64,000 nucleotides of DNA from Lentimonas sp. CC4 (GCF_902728235.1 NZ_CACVBO010000001.1:1738501-1802500), one strand, 5' to 3'. Shown: positions 27,082 through 36,113, numbered from the stretch's first letter. Translations and numbers: made by a program. Notes: generated by a model from the letters alone, not told the origin.

Positions 27082-28251
27082 ATGATTGATCGGGATATAG
27101 AGCCATTGCTAAGGAAAATGGCTGCTCAGTTTAAGACGGTTGTCGTGACGGGACCGCGTCAGTCGGGTAAGACGACACTCAGTCGCAAAGTGTTTCCGCA
27201 GAAGCCGTATGTCTCTTTGGAGGCACCTGATGAGCGAGCGCGAGCGGAGCGCGACCCGCGTCATTTTTTATCTCGTTATCCTGATGGTTGTATCCTGGAT
27301 GAGGTGCAGCGAGTTCCGTCGTTGTTTTCTTATTTACAGGGTGTCTTGGATGAGAGTTCACGGGCAGGGCAGTTTATTCTAACCGGATCGCAACAATTTG
27401 GTATGATGGAGCAGATCTCGCAGACTTTGGCTGGTCGTGTGGGTCTGTTGAGCCTATTGCCTTTTAGTTCAGGGGAGCTGGCATCGCACGGGGAGCTGGC
27501 GGAATCATTGGACGAGGTCATGTTTCGTGGTGCGTATCCGCCAATTTATGATCAGAAGATTGATCCTGTCCTTTGGCTGAACGCTTACATCGATACATAT
27601 GTGGAGCGAGATGTGCGGCAGATTCTACAAGTTCAGAATACGAGTCATTATCAGCGCTTTCTTGCGCTCTGTGCGGGCAATGTTGGGCAGTTACTTAACG
27701 CCAGCCGTATCGGTGCGGACTGTGGCCTCAATCATGGCACTGTCCAGAGTTGGATTTCGGTTCTGGAGGCATCCTATGTGGCTTTCCGCTTGCAGCCGCA
27801 TCATAGCAACTTTCGCAAGCGGGTGGTTAAAACACCGAAGCTATATTTTTGGGACGTGGGTTTGGCTGTGCGTCTGCTGGGGATTGAAAATGCTTCGCAA
27901 TTGGCGACACATCCTTTGCGCGGTGCATTGTTTGAGAACTGGGTAATCGTTGAATTGGCTAAAGGACGATTCAACCGTGGCCAACGCAGCAATCTGTATT
28001 TCTGGCGTAATAACCTAGGGCTTGAAGTCGATGTGCTTGCTGAGCGAGCGGGACGGTTGTGTCCTATTGAAATCAAGTCAGGTGCCACCTTTGCGAGTGA
28101 CTGGTTGGGCAATTTAAATAAGTGGCGAAAGTTGGCCGGCGATGTGTCGGGAGCACCTCAGTTGGTCTATGGAGGAGACTCTGACTGGAAGGAGGACGCT
28201 GTGGATGTGCTGCCTTGGCGAGCTGTTTCGGCTTTGGCAGAAGTTATATGA
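27082..28251 (+). CDS. AAA_14 / DUF4143 ATPase
   Basis: A 389-residue protein. Walker A is VVVTGPRQSGKTTLSRK (about 20), Walker B GCILDEVQRVPSLF, then sensor-like FILTGSQQF. The C-terminal DUF4143 domain has TYVERDVRQILQVQNTSHY, KLYFWDVGLAVRLLG, LFENWVIVELAKGRFNRGQ and a nuclease-like VLAERAGRLCPIEIKSG block. Such genes are patchily distributed and frequently move between genomes; the function is unclear. ATG 27082 has GGAG four bases upstream. The AT-rich upstream DNA differs from its neighbours, in keeping with transfer. Confidence 0.88.
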   Translation: MIDRDIEPLLRKMAAQFKTVVVTGPRQSGKTTLSRKVFPQKPYVSLEAPDERARAERDPRHFLSRYPDGCILDEVQRVPSLFSYLQGVLDESSRAGQFILTGSQQFGMMEQISQTLAGRVGLLSLLPFSSGELASHGELAESLDEVMFRGAYPPIYDQKIDPVLWLNAYIDTYVERDVRQILQVQNTSHYQRFLALCAGNVGQLLNASRIGADCGLNHGTVQSWISVLEASYVAFRLQPHHSNFRKRVVKTPKLYFWDVGLAVRLLGIENASQLATHPLRGALFENWVIVELAKGRFNRGQRSNLYFWRNNLGLEVDVLAERAGRLCPIEIKSGATFASDWLGNLNKWRKLAGDVSGAPQLVYGGDSDWKEDAVDVLPWRAVSALAEVI

Positions 28252-28263
28252 ACTCGTAAGTTC

Positions 28264-29052
28264 TCAAATCGCGGGGCCGCCGCGCATTTTTTTGATGATG
28301 CGCTTTTGGGCATCGGTGAAAGTGTCTGTTTGGAAATAGGCTTTAGTAAAAGCGAGCTTGTGTGCTTCGGTGAGTCCGGGGGTGTGGCGCATGAAGTGGG
28401 CGCAGTCCTTACGGGTGCGATGTGCGGCGCTCAGGTGCTTGCGGCATTTTTCCATGTCGATCACGCAGGTTTCGAAGTTGCCGTCGTCTTTTGGACGAAC
28501 AAAGAGGTGTTTGGCAGAGAAACAGAGATGCACCCAGCCAGCTTGGTGGATTTCACGTGCGCCTTTGGCGATTGCTTCGAGTGCTTTTTGAAAGGTGGCT
28601 TCATCCGGGGCGACATGGCCCCTCCAGCCATTGAGCCAGTCTGGCAGCGGGAACCAGTCGTCCAGTGCTTTGGTGATCAAGATTGCGCCGACGTCTGAGC
28701 CAGAGCGCCATTTGGCGAACAGCACCATTTCGGGGATCGAATTAGTGACGCTATCGAGTTGTTGGAGCACCTCAAATTCGCGCTCAAAGGTGAGTTGTTT
28801 GGTAAACAGGGTGTTGGCGGCGCGATAGAAGTGGTTTTGCTGGATTTTTAAGAAGACGGCTTCTTGATCTTGCGGCGCAGCTTCAGGATTGAGCACGATT
28901 CGGGTGACGCCGCTCCAGCCGCCACGGCGACGGTTGGGCTCTTCGAACCAGTCGAACTCGCGCGTGGTGACCGACTCGATGTCGAGCAGGCCGGCGTCTT
29001 TTAGGGCGCGTTCCCATCTCGGGGAAACCCACGTTTTTTTCGTTTCAAACAT
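28264..29052 (-). CDS. LPS core kinase-like protein (WaaP/InaA fold), catalytic Asp missing
   Basis: A 262-residue LPS-kinase-like protein. N-terminal ALKDAGLLDIESVTTREFDWFEEPNRRRGGWSGV is shared with the gene at 30663. The nucleotide-lobe lysine lies in AVFLKIQQNHFYR (Lys69). The catalytic loop, which in WaaP reads HRDCYxxHFLL, is here H175-L-C-F-S-A-K-H (residues 175-182): the Asp is replaced by Cys177. The metal-binding Asp is retained in CVIDMEKCRKHL (Asp199). In the family the enzyme phosphorylates inner-core heptose or Kdo at the inner membrane; activity of this copy is doubtful. It overlaps none of its neighbours. Confidence 0.8.
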   Translation of the reverse strand: MFETKKTWVSPRWERALKDAGLLDIESVTTREFDWFEEPNRRRGGWSGVTRIVLNPEAAPQDQEAVFLKIQQNHFYRAANTLFTKQLTFEREFEVLQQLDSVTNSIPEMVLFAKWRSGSDVGAILITKALDDWFPLPDWLNGWRGHVAPDEATFQKALEAIAKGAREIHQAGWVHLCFSAKHLFVRPKDDGNFETCVIDMEKCRKHLSAAHRTRKDCAHFMRHTPGLTEAHKLAFTKAYFQTDTFTDAQKRIIKKMRGGPAI

Positions 29053-29059
29053 ATCGACT

Positions 29060-29731
29060 CTATTGTTCCGCTAGGCTTTTGAGAAAGGCGGCTTGGAGTG
29101 CTGCTCGTTCTTCTGGGTTAACTTGGGCGGCATTCAGGTAGGCTTCAATAAAAGTCTGCTCGCCTGTCTTAGTAAAAAGGGCGTGATCTTCGGCGTAGCG
29201 CCCGATGTGAGCGAAATTACGGATCCGTTGCTTCGAGGTGAGTCCGCGGCGGCGAAAGCTGATGTCGACAATATCGATCAAGGCGAGGTCTTGCTCGGGG
29301 GTGACGAGCACGTTGCCGAAATGCAGTGAACGAAAGAGGACACCTTCAGCATGGAGTTTTGCTACGAAGCAGCCGAATTGCTCGATGAGCGTTTTAGCCT
29401 CTTCGCCTTCGTGCTCGCGTAGCCATTGTCTTAGTGTGGTGCCGGGCAGCTCGTGGTAGAGCACCGCGGTGCGCTCCATCTCGGGGAGTGCAAAGGTTTT
29501 TTCGGCTGAAATAGTCGGGATGCCGCGCTTGAGTAAGGCCTTGGCGTTGTGATCAAAGCGCTGGGCGTGGGGTGCCCAGAGTTGCGAGGAGAGTAGGCGT
29601 TTGCGACGAAACAGTTTTAAGATACGAGCATCGGGCAAGCGTAGCACTTTCAGGCCGAAGCTGTCTTGTTCGAGTATCTGGGCGCCTTGGGTCAGGGCCT
29701 CAAATTCGCGGTTACTTAGAGTTGGCAGCAT
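29060..29731 (-). CDS. LPS core kinase-like protein with a degenerate catalytic loop
   Basis: A 223-residue kinase-fold protein. The N-lobe has ARILKLFRRKRLLSSQLW and the hinge AVLYHELPGTTLRQWLRE. The catalytic loop, normally HGDLHPGN, reads F133-R-S-L-H-F-G-N (residues 133-140): both His and Asp are changed, while the Asn is kept. The DFG-like element is ALIDIVDISFRRR (Asp153 kept). It overlaps the next upstream gene (29712-30542) by 20 bases and so is translationally coupled to it. It looks like a pseudokinase partner of that active-looking kinase. Confidence 0.75.
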   Translation of the reverse strand: MLPTLSNREFEALTQGAQILEQDSFGLKVLRLPDARILKLFRRKRLLSSQLWAPHAQRFDHNAKALLKRGIPTISAEKTFALPEMERTAVLYHELPGTTLRQWLREHEGEEAKTLIEQFGCFVAKLHAEGVLFRSLHFGNVLVTPEQDLALIDIVDISFRRRGLTSKQRIRNFAHIGRYAEDHALFTKTGEQTFIEAYLNAAQVNPEERAALQAAFLKSLAEQ

Positions 29732-30542
29732 GGGCTCTGGCTTGGCGTTGAATTGCTTGGCGTTCGTCCTCGGCGTCGAAGCGCTTGCGGCGGTAGTCGG
29801 AGATGGCTTGGGCGAAGGTATTCACCTCGGGCGCATCGATGGGTTGGTCGAGGTAGCCTGCCACGAAGCGTAGGCGCTCTTCTTGCGTGCAACGTAGGCG
29901 CGCGAGCTTGTCGAGGGTGGCACAGTCTTTCAGCGCACGGCGTTCTTGGTGGAGCGGTGATTGGGTGAAATCGCCCTTGGGGCAATCGATCCAAAACAGT
30001 TCGGCTTGGTCACCTTTGGCGCGGGCGAGGACGTTGCGCCACTTTAGATCTTGATGGTAGAAGTGATGTGCGTGAATGCTTGCGGTGGCTCGGCTGAGTT
30101 GGTCGATCAGGCTGTCACGCAGGCTGCAGTAGTCCGGCTGGCTGCGGTCGGGGCAGGTGCTGGTCATGAATTCGTCGAGGGTCTGCGTCTCTGGAATGGC
30201 CTCGGTAATGATGAATTCGTCGACGATCTTACCGATTGCATTCTTTCGCTGTCCCCATGCGACGACACGCGGGGAAGTGATGCCAATTGTGCTGAAAAAA
30301 AGCAGGTTGCGTGCTTCGATGCGGGCGATGCCTCGGCGCCAGAGTCGCTGGAATGGGGACTTCCGGTAGCTATAGACTTTGACGAAGGTGTGGACTTCGA
30401 CCCCATTTTCGGTGAACGAGCGCTGAAAGACTTGTGAGCGATCACGCACCTTGGATGCATCGACTCCGAACGCATCCAGAAAGTTATAATCTTTCCGGAG
30501 TGCGTCGGTTTGAGCTGAAATGTCGTCAATGTTTACAGGCAT
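29712..30542 (-). CDS. LPS core kinase (InaA/WaaP family), catalytic residues intact
   Basis: A 276-residue protein. The N-lobe lysine lies in EVHTFVKVYSYRKSPFQRLWRRG. The catalytic loop is HFYHQDLKWRNVL, with His163, Asp165 and Asn170 in place; the metal-binding element is LFWIDCPKGDF (Asp186). This is a complete set of kinase residues, so phosphorylation of core sugars is plausible. It is the first gene of a three-gene minus-strand run (30542 to 28264), divergent from the kinase-like gene at 30663. It resembles the product at 36405 (VFDCPRAY, HHDLFLRN) more than its immediate neighbours. Confidence 0.85.
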   Translation of the reverse strand: MPVNIDDISAQTDALRKDYNFLDAFGVDASKVRDRSQVFQRSFTENGVEVHTFVKVYSYRKSPFQRLWRRGIARIEARNLLFFSTIGITSPRVVAWGQRKNAIGKIVDEFIITEAIPETQTLDEFMTSTCPDRSQPDYCSLRDSLIDQLSRATASIHAHHFYHQDLKWRNVLARAKGDQAELFWIDCPKGDFTQSPLHQERRALKDCATLDKLARLRCTQEERLRFVAGYLDQPIDAPEVNTFAQAISDYRRKRFDAEDERQAIQRQARAHAANSK

Positions 30543-30662
30543 TTTAAAGGAACGAATCTGAAAGGATCTTGCGACTTAACAAGACTAAAGGCGGGGGAGG
30601 CTACGCAGCAGAACTGTCTTTGTTTGTCCTTTTGAGGCTTTCAAATTTTTAGACTTGATGGC

Positions 30663-31535
30663 ATGCCTCTTGCTAGCCCGCCGTTTCTTCGCGACAGCAC
30701 AAAACGGCTTGTAAGCACACCCCTATGTTTAAAATTGAAAAAAACGATCATCGCTCCGGAATGGGAGCAGCACTTGTCTGCAGCGGGACTATTGGACATT
30801 GAAGCACTCACAACGCGTGAATTCGAGTGGTTTGAGGAGCCGAACTACCGGATGGGAGGGTGGAGTGCAGTCACTCGGCTCTGTCTGAACTCGGAAGTCG
30901 CAGAGGATAAACAAGTCGTGTTGTTTTTGAAGGTTCAGGAAAATCATTGTTATCGCACGATTCAGAACGGCATGCGCAAGCGGCTGAGCTATGAACGCGA
31001 GATGGATGCCTTTGAGGGGCTTAAGGATACAGGCTTGTTGCCTGACTTATTGCTTTTTGCCAAGTGGCGTAAAGGCAGAGACGTGGGTTCGATTGTGATT
31101 ACACGAGCTTTGGACGGTTTTGTGGGGTTGAGGGAATGGCTGACGGATGTTCAGCTGACCAATCCGAATCCGGATGAGAAGGTTCGCCAAGTGATGGCTT
31201 CCGTGGGCGAAGCAGCCCGCGTCATGCATGCGACTGGGTGGGCGCATTTCTCATTTGAGCCACAGCACATCTTTATTGGTGCTGAGCAAGCGGGTAGCTA
31301 TCCGATACGGTTAATCGACTTGGAGCGTGCTCGTCGGCCGTATCGCTCAAAAATATTTGTGACTGAAGATTTATCTCGATTGTTAAGGAAATCGGATCGT
31401 TTTTTCAGTCGTGAACAGAAGCTTCAGTTTCTGTTGGATTACTTTCAAACAGACACATTTAGCCCGAAGCAGCTCAAGTGGGTCAAAGAAGTCGAGCAGC
31501 GAGGGAGCCTCAAATCGACAGTCGTGGATGCTTAA
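30663..31535 (+). CDS. LPS core kinase-like protein, paralogue of 28264-29052, start probably shifted
   Basis: A kinase-like protein with AGLLDIEALTTREFEWFEEP and MGGWSAVTRLCLN, closely matching the gene at 28264. The N-lobe lysine is in VLFLKVQENHCYR. The catalytic loop reads H-F-S-F-E-P-Q-H: Asp is replaced by Ser, as the paralogue has Cys. The metal Asp is retained in IRLIDLERARRP. The paralogue begins MFETKKT; here ATGTTTAAAATTGAAAAAAACG at 30725 is the equivalent start but is out of frame by one base across seven A (30738-30744). The first 25 residues of the open frame from 30663 have no counterpart. Confidence 0.72.
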   Translation: MPLASPPFLRDSTKRLVSTPLCLKLKKTIIAPEWEQHLSAAGLLDIEALTTREFEWFEEPNYRMGGWSAVTRLCLNSEVAEDKQVVLFLKVQENHCYRTIQNGMRKRLSYEREMDAFEGLKDTGLLPDLLLFAKWRKGRDVGSIVITRALDGFVGLREWLTDVQLTNPNPDEKVRQVMASVGEAARVMHATGWAHFSFEPQHIFIGAEQAGSYPIRLIDLERARRPYRSKIFVTEDLSRLLRKSDRFFSREQKLQFLLDYFQTDTFSPKQLKWVKEVEQRGSLKSTVVDA

Positions 31536-31790
31536 GGGGGGGAGCGTGCTGCTTTTGTCACGGATCGCCCCATTTGTGCCGGCACGCATCATGGTTTGTG
31601 AAAAGTGTAGTCGAGTTCCTTTAGGTGCTCGACCGACATGGCTAATGGCCCCCTAGGTTGCAGGCGGGTGGCCACCTGCGATTTATGTCGCATCACAATT
31701 CTTGATGCGTGTGAGTATAAGAGTCTTTTTATGGATTGCATCAACTGGCAGTGAACGATTCTCCTAGAGCCCTTTATCCCATGTTTTGTT

Positions 31791-33707
31791 GTGGCATTAT
31801 TCTTTATTAAATTACTCGGGCGGTTGAGTGCGGCTTCACCTGTATGGCTGATGCGGTGCTTGTGCGTATTGTTGGGGCGCATCGTTGGCATCTGTGCAGG
31901 TGAACGTGGCCATATTACACGGAAGAACTTGCATCACGCATTCCCTGAGAAAACTGAGCAGTGGCGCCGGCGGGTGTATTACGAGGCGTGTGCCCGCGTG
32001 GTGGAAATGGCTTTGTTTATGCCCGCGTCACGCTATTTTTCGGCATCGCGGATCGATTCGGTGCTCGAGGTCGATGCCGAGGTGCGTGCTGCGGTGGAGC
32101 GCTATATTTCTGGAGATAAGCAAGGGAAGCCGTTCGTGGTGATGTTGCCACATATGACGATGTCGGAGGCGGCGTCGCTCTTGCCGCACTATTTCCCCGG
32201 GCTGCCACAGGTGAATGTGGTGTTTCGCCCTTTGAATCAGCCTGCCATGAATGCATGGGTAGAGGAGACGCGCTCCCGCTTTGGGAATCGTCAACTCTCG
32301 CGGCGCTCGGGGTATAATGATGCGATGGCGGCGTTACGCCGAGGCGAAGGCGTGGCTCTACTGTTTGATCAGGATGCGGCGGGGCGCGGCGCGACGTCGC
32401 TCTTTATGGGGCGATTGGCTTCGCTGACAGATTTGCCTGGTTTGATGGCGCTGCGCTTTGATGCAGACGTGCACCTGCTGTTGCTGGAGCGCACGGAGTT
32501 TTGGCAAGCAAAGTTGACGCTGCAGCAGTTGCCGAAGTGTGAGACCTCGACCGAAATAGCGGTGCGGGCGCACAATTTATTGGAGGCCTATTTGAAGCGG
32601 GATGATCATTCTGCTCCCGATTGGTTGTGGTTGCATGGCCGATGGGGGCACCAGTCTGGTTCGAAGAAACGCTTTAATTTGCCTGAGAAGCGGATGGAGC
32701 TGGAGCAGACCAATACGATCAATGGCGAAGCCGATACTCCGCGTAAGACACGGTTGTGGGTGCGGATGCCGAACTGGCTGGGCGATGTGGTGATGGCGTT
32801 GCCGCTGCTGCGAGCGATTCGTAAGGCTCGGCCTGACTTTGAGATTACCTTGATCGGTAAGGCGGCATTTCAGCCCTTGTTTGATCGCCTCGACGTGGGG
32901 GATCGCTTTATCCCGCTGCCCAAGCAAGGCCGCGGTTACTTTAAAGCGTTTTATCAGCTGCGTCATGACTATCCGGATACATATCTACTGTTTACGAATT
33001 CTACGCGGAGTGACTTGGAGGCGTTTTTAACGCGTTGCCCACAGCGTATGGGTATGATTCGCCCGGGTAAGAAGCGGCAGTTACTGACGAAGCCGTATTA
33101 CCTGCCTGCGGATATTGATGAAACGACGACGCACCAGACTGCGGTTTGGGAGATGATGCTGGAGCGCTATGGCTTGAGAGCGCCGTTGGATTGTGCGCCG
33201 CTACCACGTGAGGCTCCCTCCGGGCGTCCACAGGTCGCGATGATTTGTGGCACTGAGAATGCGCCGGAGAAGCGCTGGCCGATCAGTCATTGGCGGGCGT
33301 TGATCGAGCAGTTGCTCGTCGCGCAGCCAGAAGTCGAGGTGCTGCTGTTTGGCACCCCGGCGGATCGTGTGATTACGGATCAGGTGGCGGAGGGATTGCC
33401 TGCGGGCAGCATTCAGAATTTGGCGGGCAAGACGAATTTAGCAGAGTTTTGCGATGGGCTGAAGCAGTGTAATGCAGTCATCTGTAATGATACGGGTGGG
33501 ATGCACCTTGCGAATATGATGGGCACGCCGGTCGTGGTGGTCTTTGGGCCGACAAATCCGGTGCGCACGGGGCCGATCTTTGATGCCCCAAAGCATATTT
33601 TACAGCCCGAGGGCTGCCCAGAAACGGGTGGTTTTGCGATCGAGGGCGTTTCAGCGGAGCGGGTGCTCGCCTCCGTATTACCTTACGTGGGGGGAGCGGC
33701 TGAATGA
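31791..33707 (+). CDS. Fusion: lipid A acyltransferase (LpxL-like) + heptosyltransferase II (WaaF-like)
   Basis: A 638-residue two-domain protein. Residues 1-295 are an LpxL/HtrB-like acyltransferase: hydrophobic N terminus, ITRKNLHHAFPEK, the HX4E catalytic motif HMTMSE (about 120), NVVFRPLNQPAM and ALLFDQDAAGRG. Residues about 320-638 are a GT9 heptosyltransferase: WVRMPNWLGDVVMALPLL at its start, ENAPEKRWPISHW and CNDTGGMHLANMMGTPVV, FGPTNPVRTGP. The two activities act on lipid A and inner core respectively at the inner membrane. The start is GTG. It overlaps the next gene by 4 bases (ATGA). Confidence 0.9.
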   Translation: MALFFIKLLGRLSAASPVWLMRCLCVLLGRIVGICAGERGHITRKNLHHAFPEKTEQWRRRVYYEACARVVEMALFMPASRYFSASRIDSVLEVDAEVRAAVERYISGDKQGKPFVVMLPHMTMSEAASLLPHYFPGLPQVNVVFRPLNQPAMNAWVEETRSRFGNRQLSRRSGYNDAMAALRRGEGVALLFDQDAAGRGATSLFMGRLASLTDLPGLMALRFDADVHLLLLERTEFWQAKLTLQQLPKCETSTEIAVRAHNLLEAYLKRDDHSAPDWLWLHGRWGHQSGSKKRFNLPEKRMELEQTNTINGEADTPRKTRLWVRMPNWLGDVVMALPLLRAIRKARPDFEITLIGKAAFQPLFDRLDVGDRFIPLPKQGRGYFKAFYQLRHDYPDTYLLFTNSTRSDLEAFLTRCPQRMGMIRPGKKRQLLTKPYYLPADIDETTTHQTAVWEMMLERYGLRAPLDCAPLPREAPSGRPQVAMICGTENAPEKRWPISHWRALIEQLLVAQPEVEVLLFGTPADRVITDQVAEGLPAGSIQNLAGKTNLAEFCDGLKQCNAVICNDTGGMHLANMMGTPVVVVFGPTNPVRTGPIFDAPKHILQPEGCPETGGFAIEGVSAERVLASVLPYVGGAAE

Positions 33708-35146
33708 GTTTACTCCAAGAGTTAAACGGTCCGCTTAAGCTGCATGTCACGGAGCGAAGTGATGGCTTTGAGGCGACTGAATTGGAGCTGACTTTGTCTG
33801 AGGCGTTACGAATTTTGCCTGATCGGCGGGAGGTCTATGCGGGGCAGTTGCTCGGCGAGGGGCAAGCGGTGGTTGCGAAGCGTTTCTTGAGCCATCCGAA
33901 GCAGGCCCGCGATTGGCGCCGTGAGTGGGAGGGATTGGTGAAGCTGGAGGCGTTGAATTTGTCGGCACCGACGCCGCTCTGTGTCGCAGAGGAAGCGGAG
34001 GGTGACGCGGTTTGGGTGATGATGAGCCGGATTGATGGCGCGGTATCGGTGCAGGATGCGTTCCGCGATGGCGATGGCGATGAGCATGCCGAACTGGCAG
34101 AGCAGTTGGCGGAATTAGTGGATGCCGCACACCGTGCGGGCGTGCGCCAAGGTGATCAGCATGTGGACAACTGGGCATGGGACGGTGCGCGACTGTATTT
34201 ACTAGATGCCGGATCGATTGAATTTTCGAAGCATGCGTTGCATGAGAAGGCACGATTGTTGGATTTGGCCGGGATTTGTGTGACTTTGGCACCTGCCGCG
34301 GAACGGGCCTTTCGTGGGGCGATCGATGCGGTATATTTGATCGATGATGTTGAGCTAAAAGGACGGCTCTTGTATGATTTGGAAGGTGCAATCGTCTCGC
34401 TGCAAGCTGAGCGCACCCGTCGCTATTTTAAGAAGACGCGGCGCAGCTGCACCGAGTTTGTCGCAACTCAGACAGATACCTATCGCTCGATGTGTCTGCG
34501 AACTGCCGACTCGGAGCTTATCGATGCGTTATTGGCTGATCCGGAAGCCTTCATGGATGAGGGGGAGCGGGTGAAGTCGGGCAACACCTGCACGGTGCAA
34601 CGGTTTACGCGTGGCAGGCAGTCTTACATTTTGAAGCGCTATAACAAGAAGCCGCTGACCGATCGGGTGCGAAAGATGTTTGCGGATTCGCGTGCGTTGA
34701 CAAGTTGGTCATCTGCGTGGGTGCTGGAGATGGCATTTATCCCGACCGCGCGTGCGGTTGCGGTGTATGAAGATACGAGTCAACGTTTACCAGGGTTACG
34801 CTATTTATTGATGGAGGAAATCGATGGCCAGCTCTTGCCTGATTATATTGAGGCGTGCGGCACGGCTCTGGCGCGTATCGAGGCGGTAGCCGATGCGTTT
34901 GCACAGATATGGGAGTCTCTGGGGCGTTTGCGTGCCGCACACGGAGATCTGAAGGCGACGAATCTGATTGTTGGCTCGGATGGGCGTTTGTATTTATTTG
35001 ACCTAGATGCCTTTCGCTTTGGATTGAAGCCCGCAGCCTTTGAGCGCGGGCGTGAGAAAGATCTTCGACGCTTCATGAAAAATTGGTCAGATCAACCTGA
35101 GTTATTAGAATTATTTGAAACTAAGGTTCGGGAGGTGAATCAGTAA
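33704..35146 (+). CDS. Tandem two-domain LPS core kinase
   Basis: A 480-residue protein with two kinase-like domains. Domain 1 (about 40-215) has QGDQHVDNW (Asp151) and LYLLDAGSIEF (Asp168). Domain 2 (about 295-470) has N-lobe YILKRYNKKPLTDRVRK, the canonical loop HGDLKATN (His413, Asp415) and LYLFDLDAFRFG (Asp433). Both seem catalytically complete, though domain 1 lacks the usual His. Two-kinase proteins of this type are also known in the Pseudomonas LPS core cluster. It is coupled to the acyltransferase-heptosyltransferase fusion upstream (ATGA overlap) and followed one base later by the heptosyltransferase I gene. Confidence 0.85.
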   Translation: MSLLQELNGPLKLHVTERSDGFEATELELTLSEALRILPDRREVYAGQLLGEGQAVVAKRFLSHPKQARDWRREWEGLVKLEALNLSAPTPLCVAEEAEGDAVWVMMSRIDGAVSVQDAFRDGDGDEHAELAEQLAELVDAAHRAGVRQGDQHVDNWAWDGARLYLLDAGSIEFSKHALHEKARLLDLAGICVTLAPAAERAFRGAIDAVYLIDDVELKGRLLYDLEGAIVSLQAERTRRYFKKTRRSCTEFVATQTDTYRSMCLRTADSELIDALLADPEAFMDEGERVKSGNTCTVQRFTRGRQSYILKRYNKKPLTDRVRKMFADSRALTSWSSAWVLEMAFIPTARAVAVYEDTSQRLPGLRYLLMEEIDGQLLPDYIEACGTALARIEAVADAFAQIWESLGRLRAAHGDLKATNLIVGSDGRLYLFDLDAFRFGLKPAAFERGREKDLRRFMKNWSDQPELLELFETKVREVNQ

Positions 35147-35147
35147 G

Positions 35148-36107
35148 ATGGGCGACTCAATACAGCGTATTTTAATTATTAAGCCTTCGTCGATGGGGGA
35201 CATTATTCACGGGCTGTTGATTGCGGAGGCGATCAAGGCGCAGTTGCCGAATGTTTCGATTGATTGGGTGGTGCGGCGCGAATTCTCGGAGTTGGTCGAA
35301 GCGGCTTCTGTCATTGATCACACATATATTTTTGAGCGTTCTGCCGGCGTCGGTGGTTTCATGCGTTTGATGCGTGAAGTGCGCACGCAGCGCTACGATG
35401 CGGTGCTCGACTTGCAAGGCTTGGCGCGGACGGGCATATTGACGCTTGCAGCACATGCGAAACGTAAGCTCGGCCGTTCGGATGCACGAGAGTGTGCGTG
35501 GATCGGTTATAATGAGAAGACGCCTGCGCTGCCAGCGGGGCAGCCCCCGCACGCGGTGAAGATCCTTGCGGCATTTTTGCCTATGCTTGGCTTGAGGGAA
35601 GAACTGCCGAGCTCGCTCACATTTGATATTCCGAAGGTATCGGTCGCATTGCAGGAGCCAGTTAGCGGTGGTAAGCGCGTGGTGCTGTTCCCTGAGAGTC
35701 GCCGTGCGGAGAAGAATTGGATGGGCTACGAGCCGCTGACGCGCTGGTTGCTCGAGCAGTCCAATGTCGGGCAAGTCGTCTGGTGTGGGCATGTGCCATT
35801 TGAGGCGTCGGAGCCTTTGGAGGACGAGCGTCTGATTAATTTGACGGGAAAGACGGGGATTGATCAGTTGCCTGGGCTATTAAACGCGGCGGACTGTGTG
35901 GTGAGTAATGACAGCGGACCGATGCACCTGGCTGCCGCCCTTGGTCGACCTTTAGTGACGCTGTTCGGGCCGACGGCACCTGAGCGGTTTGGTCCGTATC
36001 CGCCTGTTGCAGCGCGTCAGCGCGTGATTCGCCGAGCCGATGGCGACATGTCTTCAATCACACTCGAAGAGGTTGGCGAGGCCGTGTGTTCGATGCTTGA
36101 GGTGTAG
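35148..36107 (+). CDS. waaC: ADP-heptose:LPS heptosyltransferase I-like (GT9)
   Basis: A 319-residue GT9 protein. The N terminus RILIIKPSSMGDIIHGLLIAEAI carries the SSMGD motif typical of WaaC. YDAVLDLQGLARTGIL and the nucleotide-sugar region VVSNDSGPMHLAAALGRPLVTLFGPT follow, then the C-terminal PERFGPYPP. It would add the first heptose to Kdo. With the WaaF-like domain at 31791 the window has both inner-core heptosyltransferases. It starts one base after the preceding stop codon, so this is one operon. Confidence 0.9.
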   Translation: MGDSIQRILIIKPSSMGDIIHGLLIAEAIKAQLPNVSIDWVVRREFSELVEAASVIDHTYIFERSAGVGGFMRLMREVRTQRYDAVLDLQGLARTGILTLAAHAKRKLGRSDARECAWIGYNEKTPALPAGQPPHAVKILAAFLPMLGLREELPSSLTFDIPKVSVALQEPVSGGKRVVLFPESRRAEKNWMGYEPLTRWLLEQSNVGQVVWCGHVPFEASEPLEDERLINLTGKTGIDQLPGLLNAADCVVSNDSGPMHLAAALGRPLVTLFGPTAPERFGPYPPVAARQRVIRRADGDMSSITLEEVGEAVCSMLEV

Positions 36108-36113
36108 CGGATT

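Noticed and set aside
31536-31790. A small ORF ending in VPLGARPTWLMAP between kinase and fusion genes
   Set aside because: It has no start signal, no family and no conserved feature that I can recognise.
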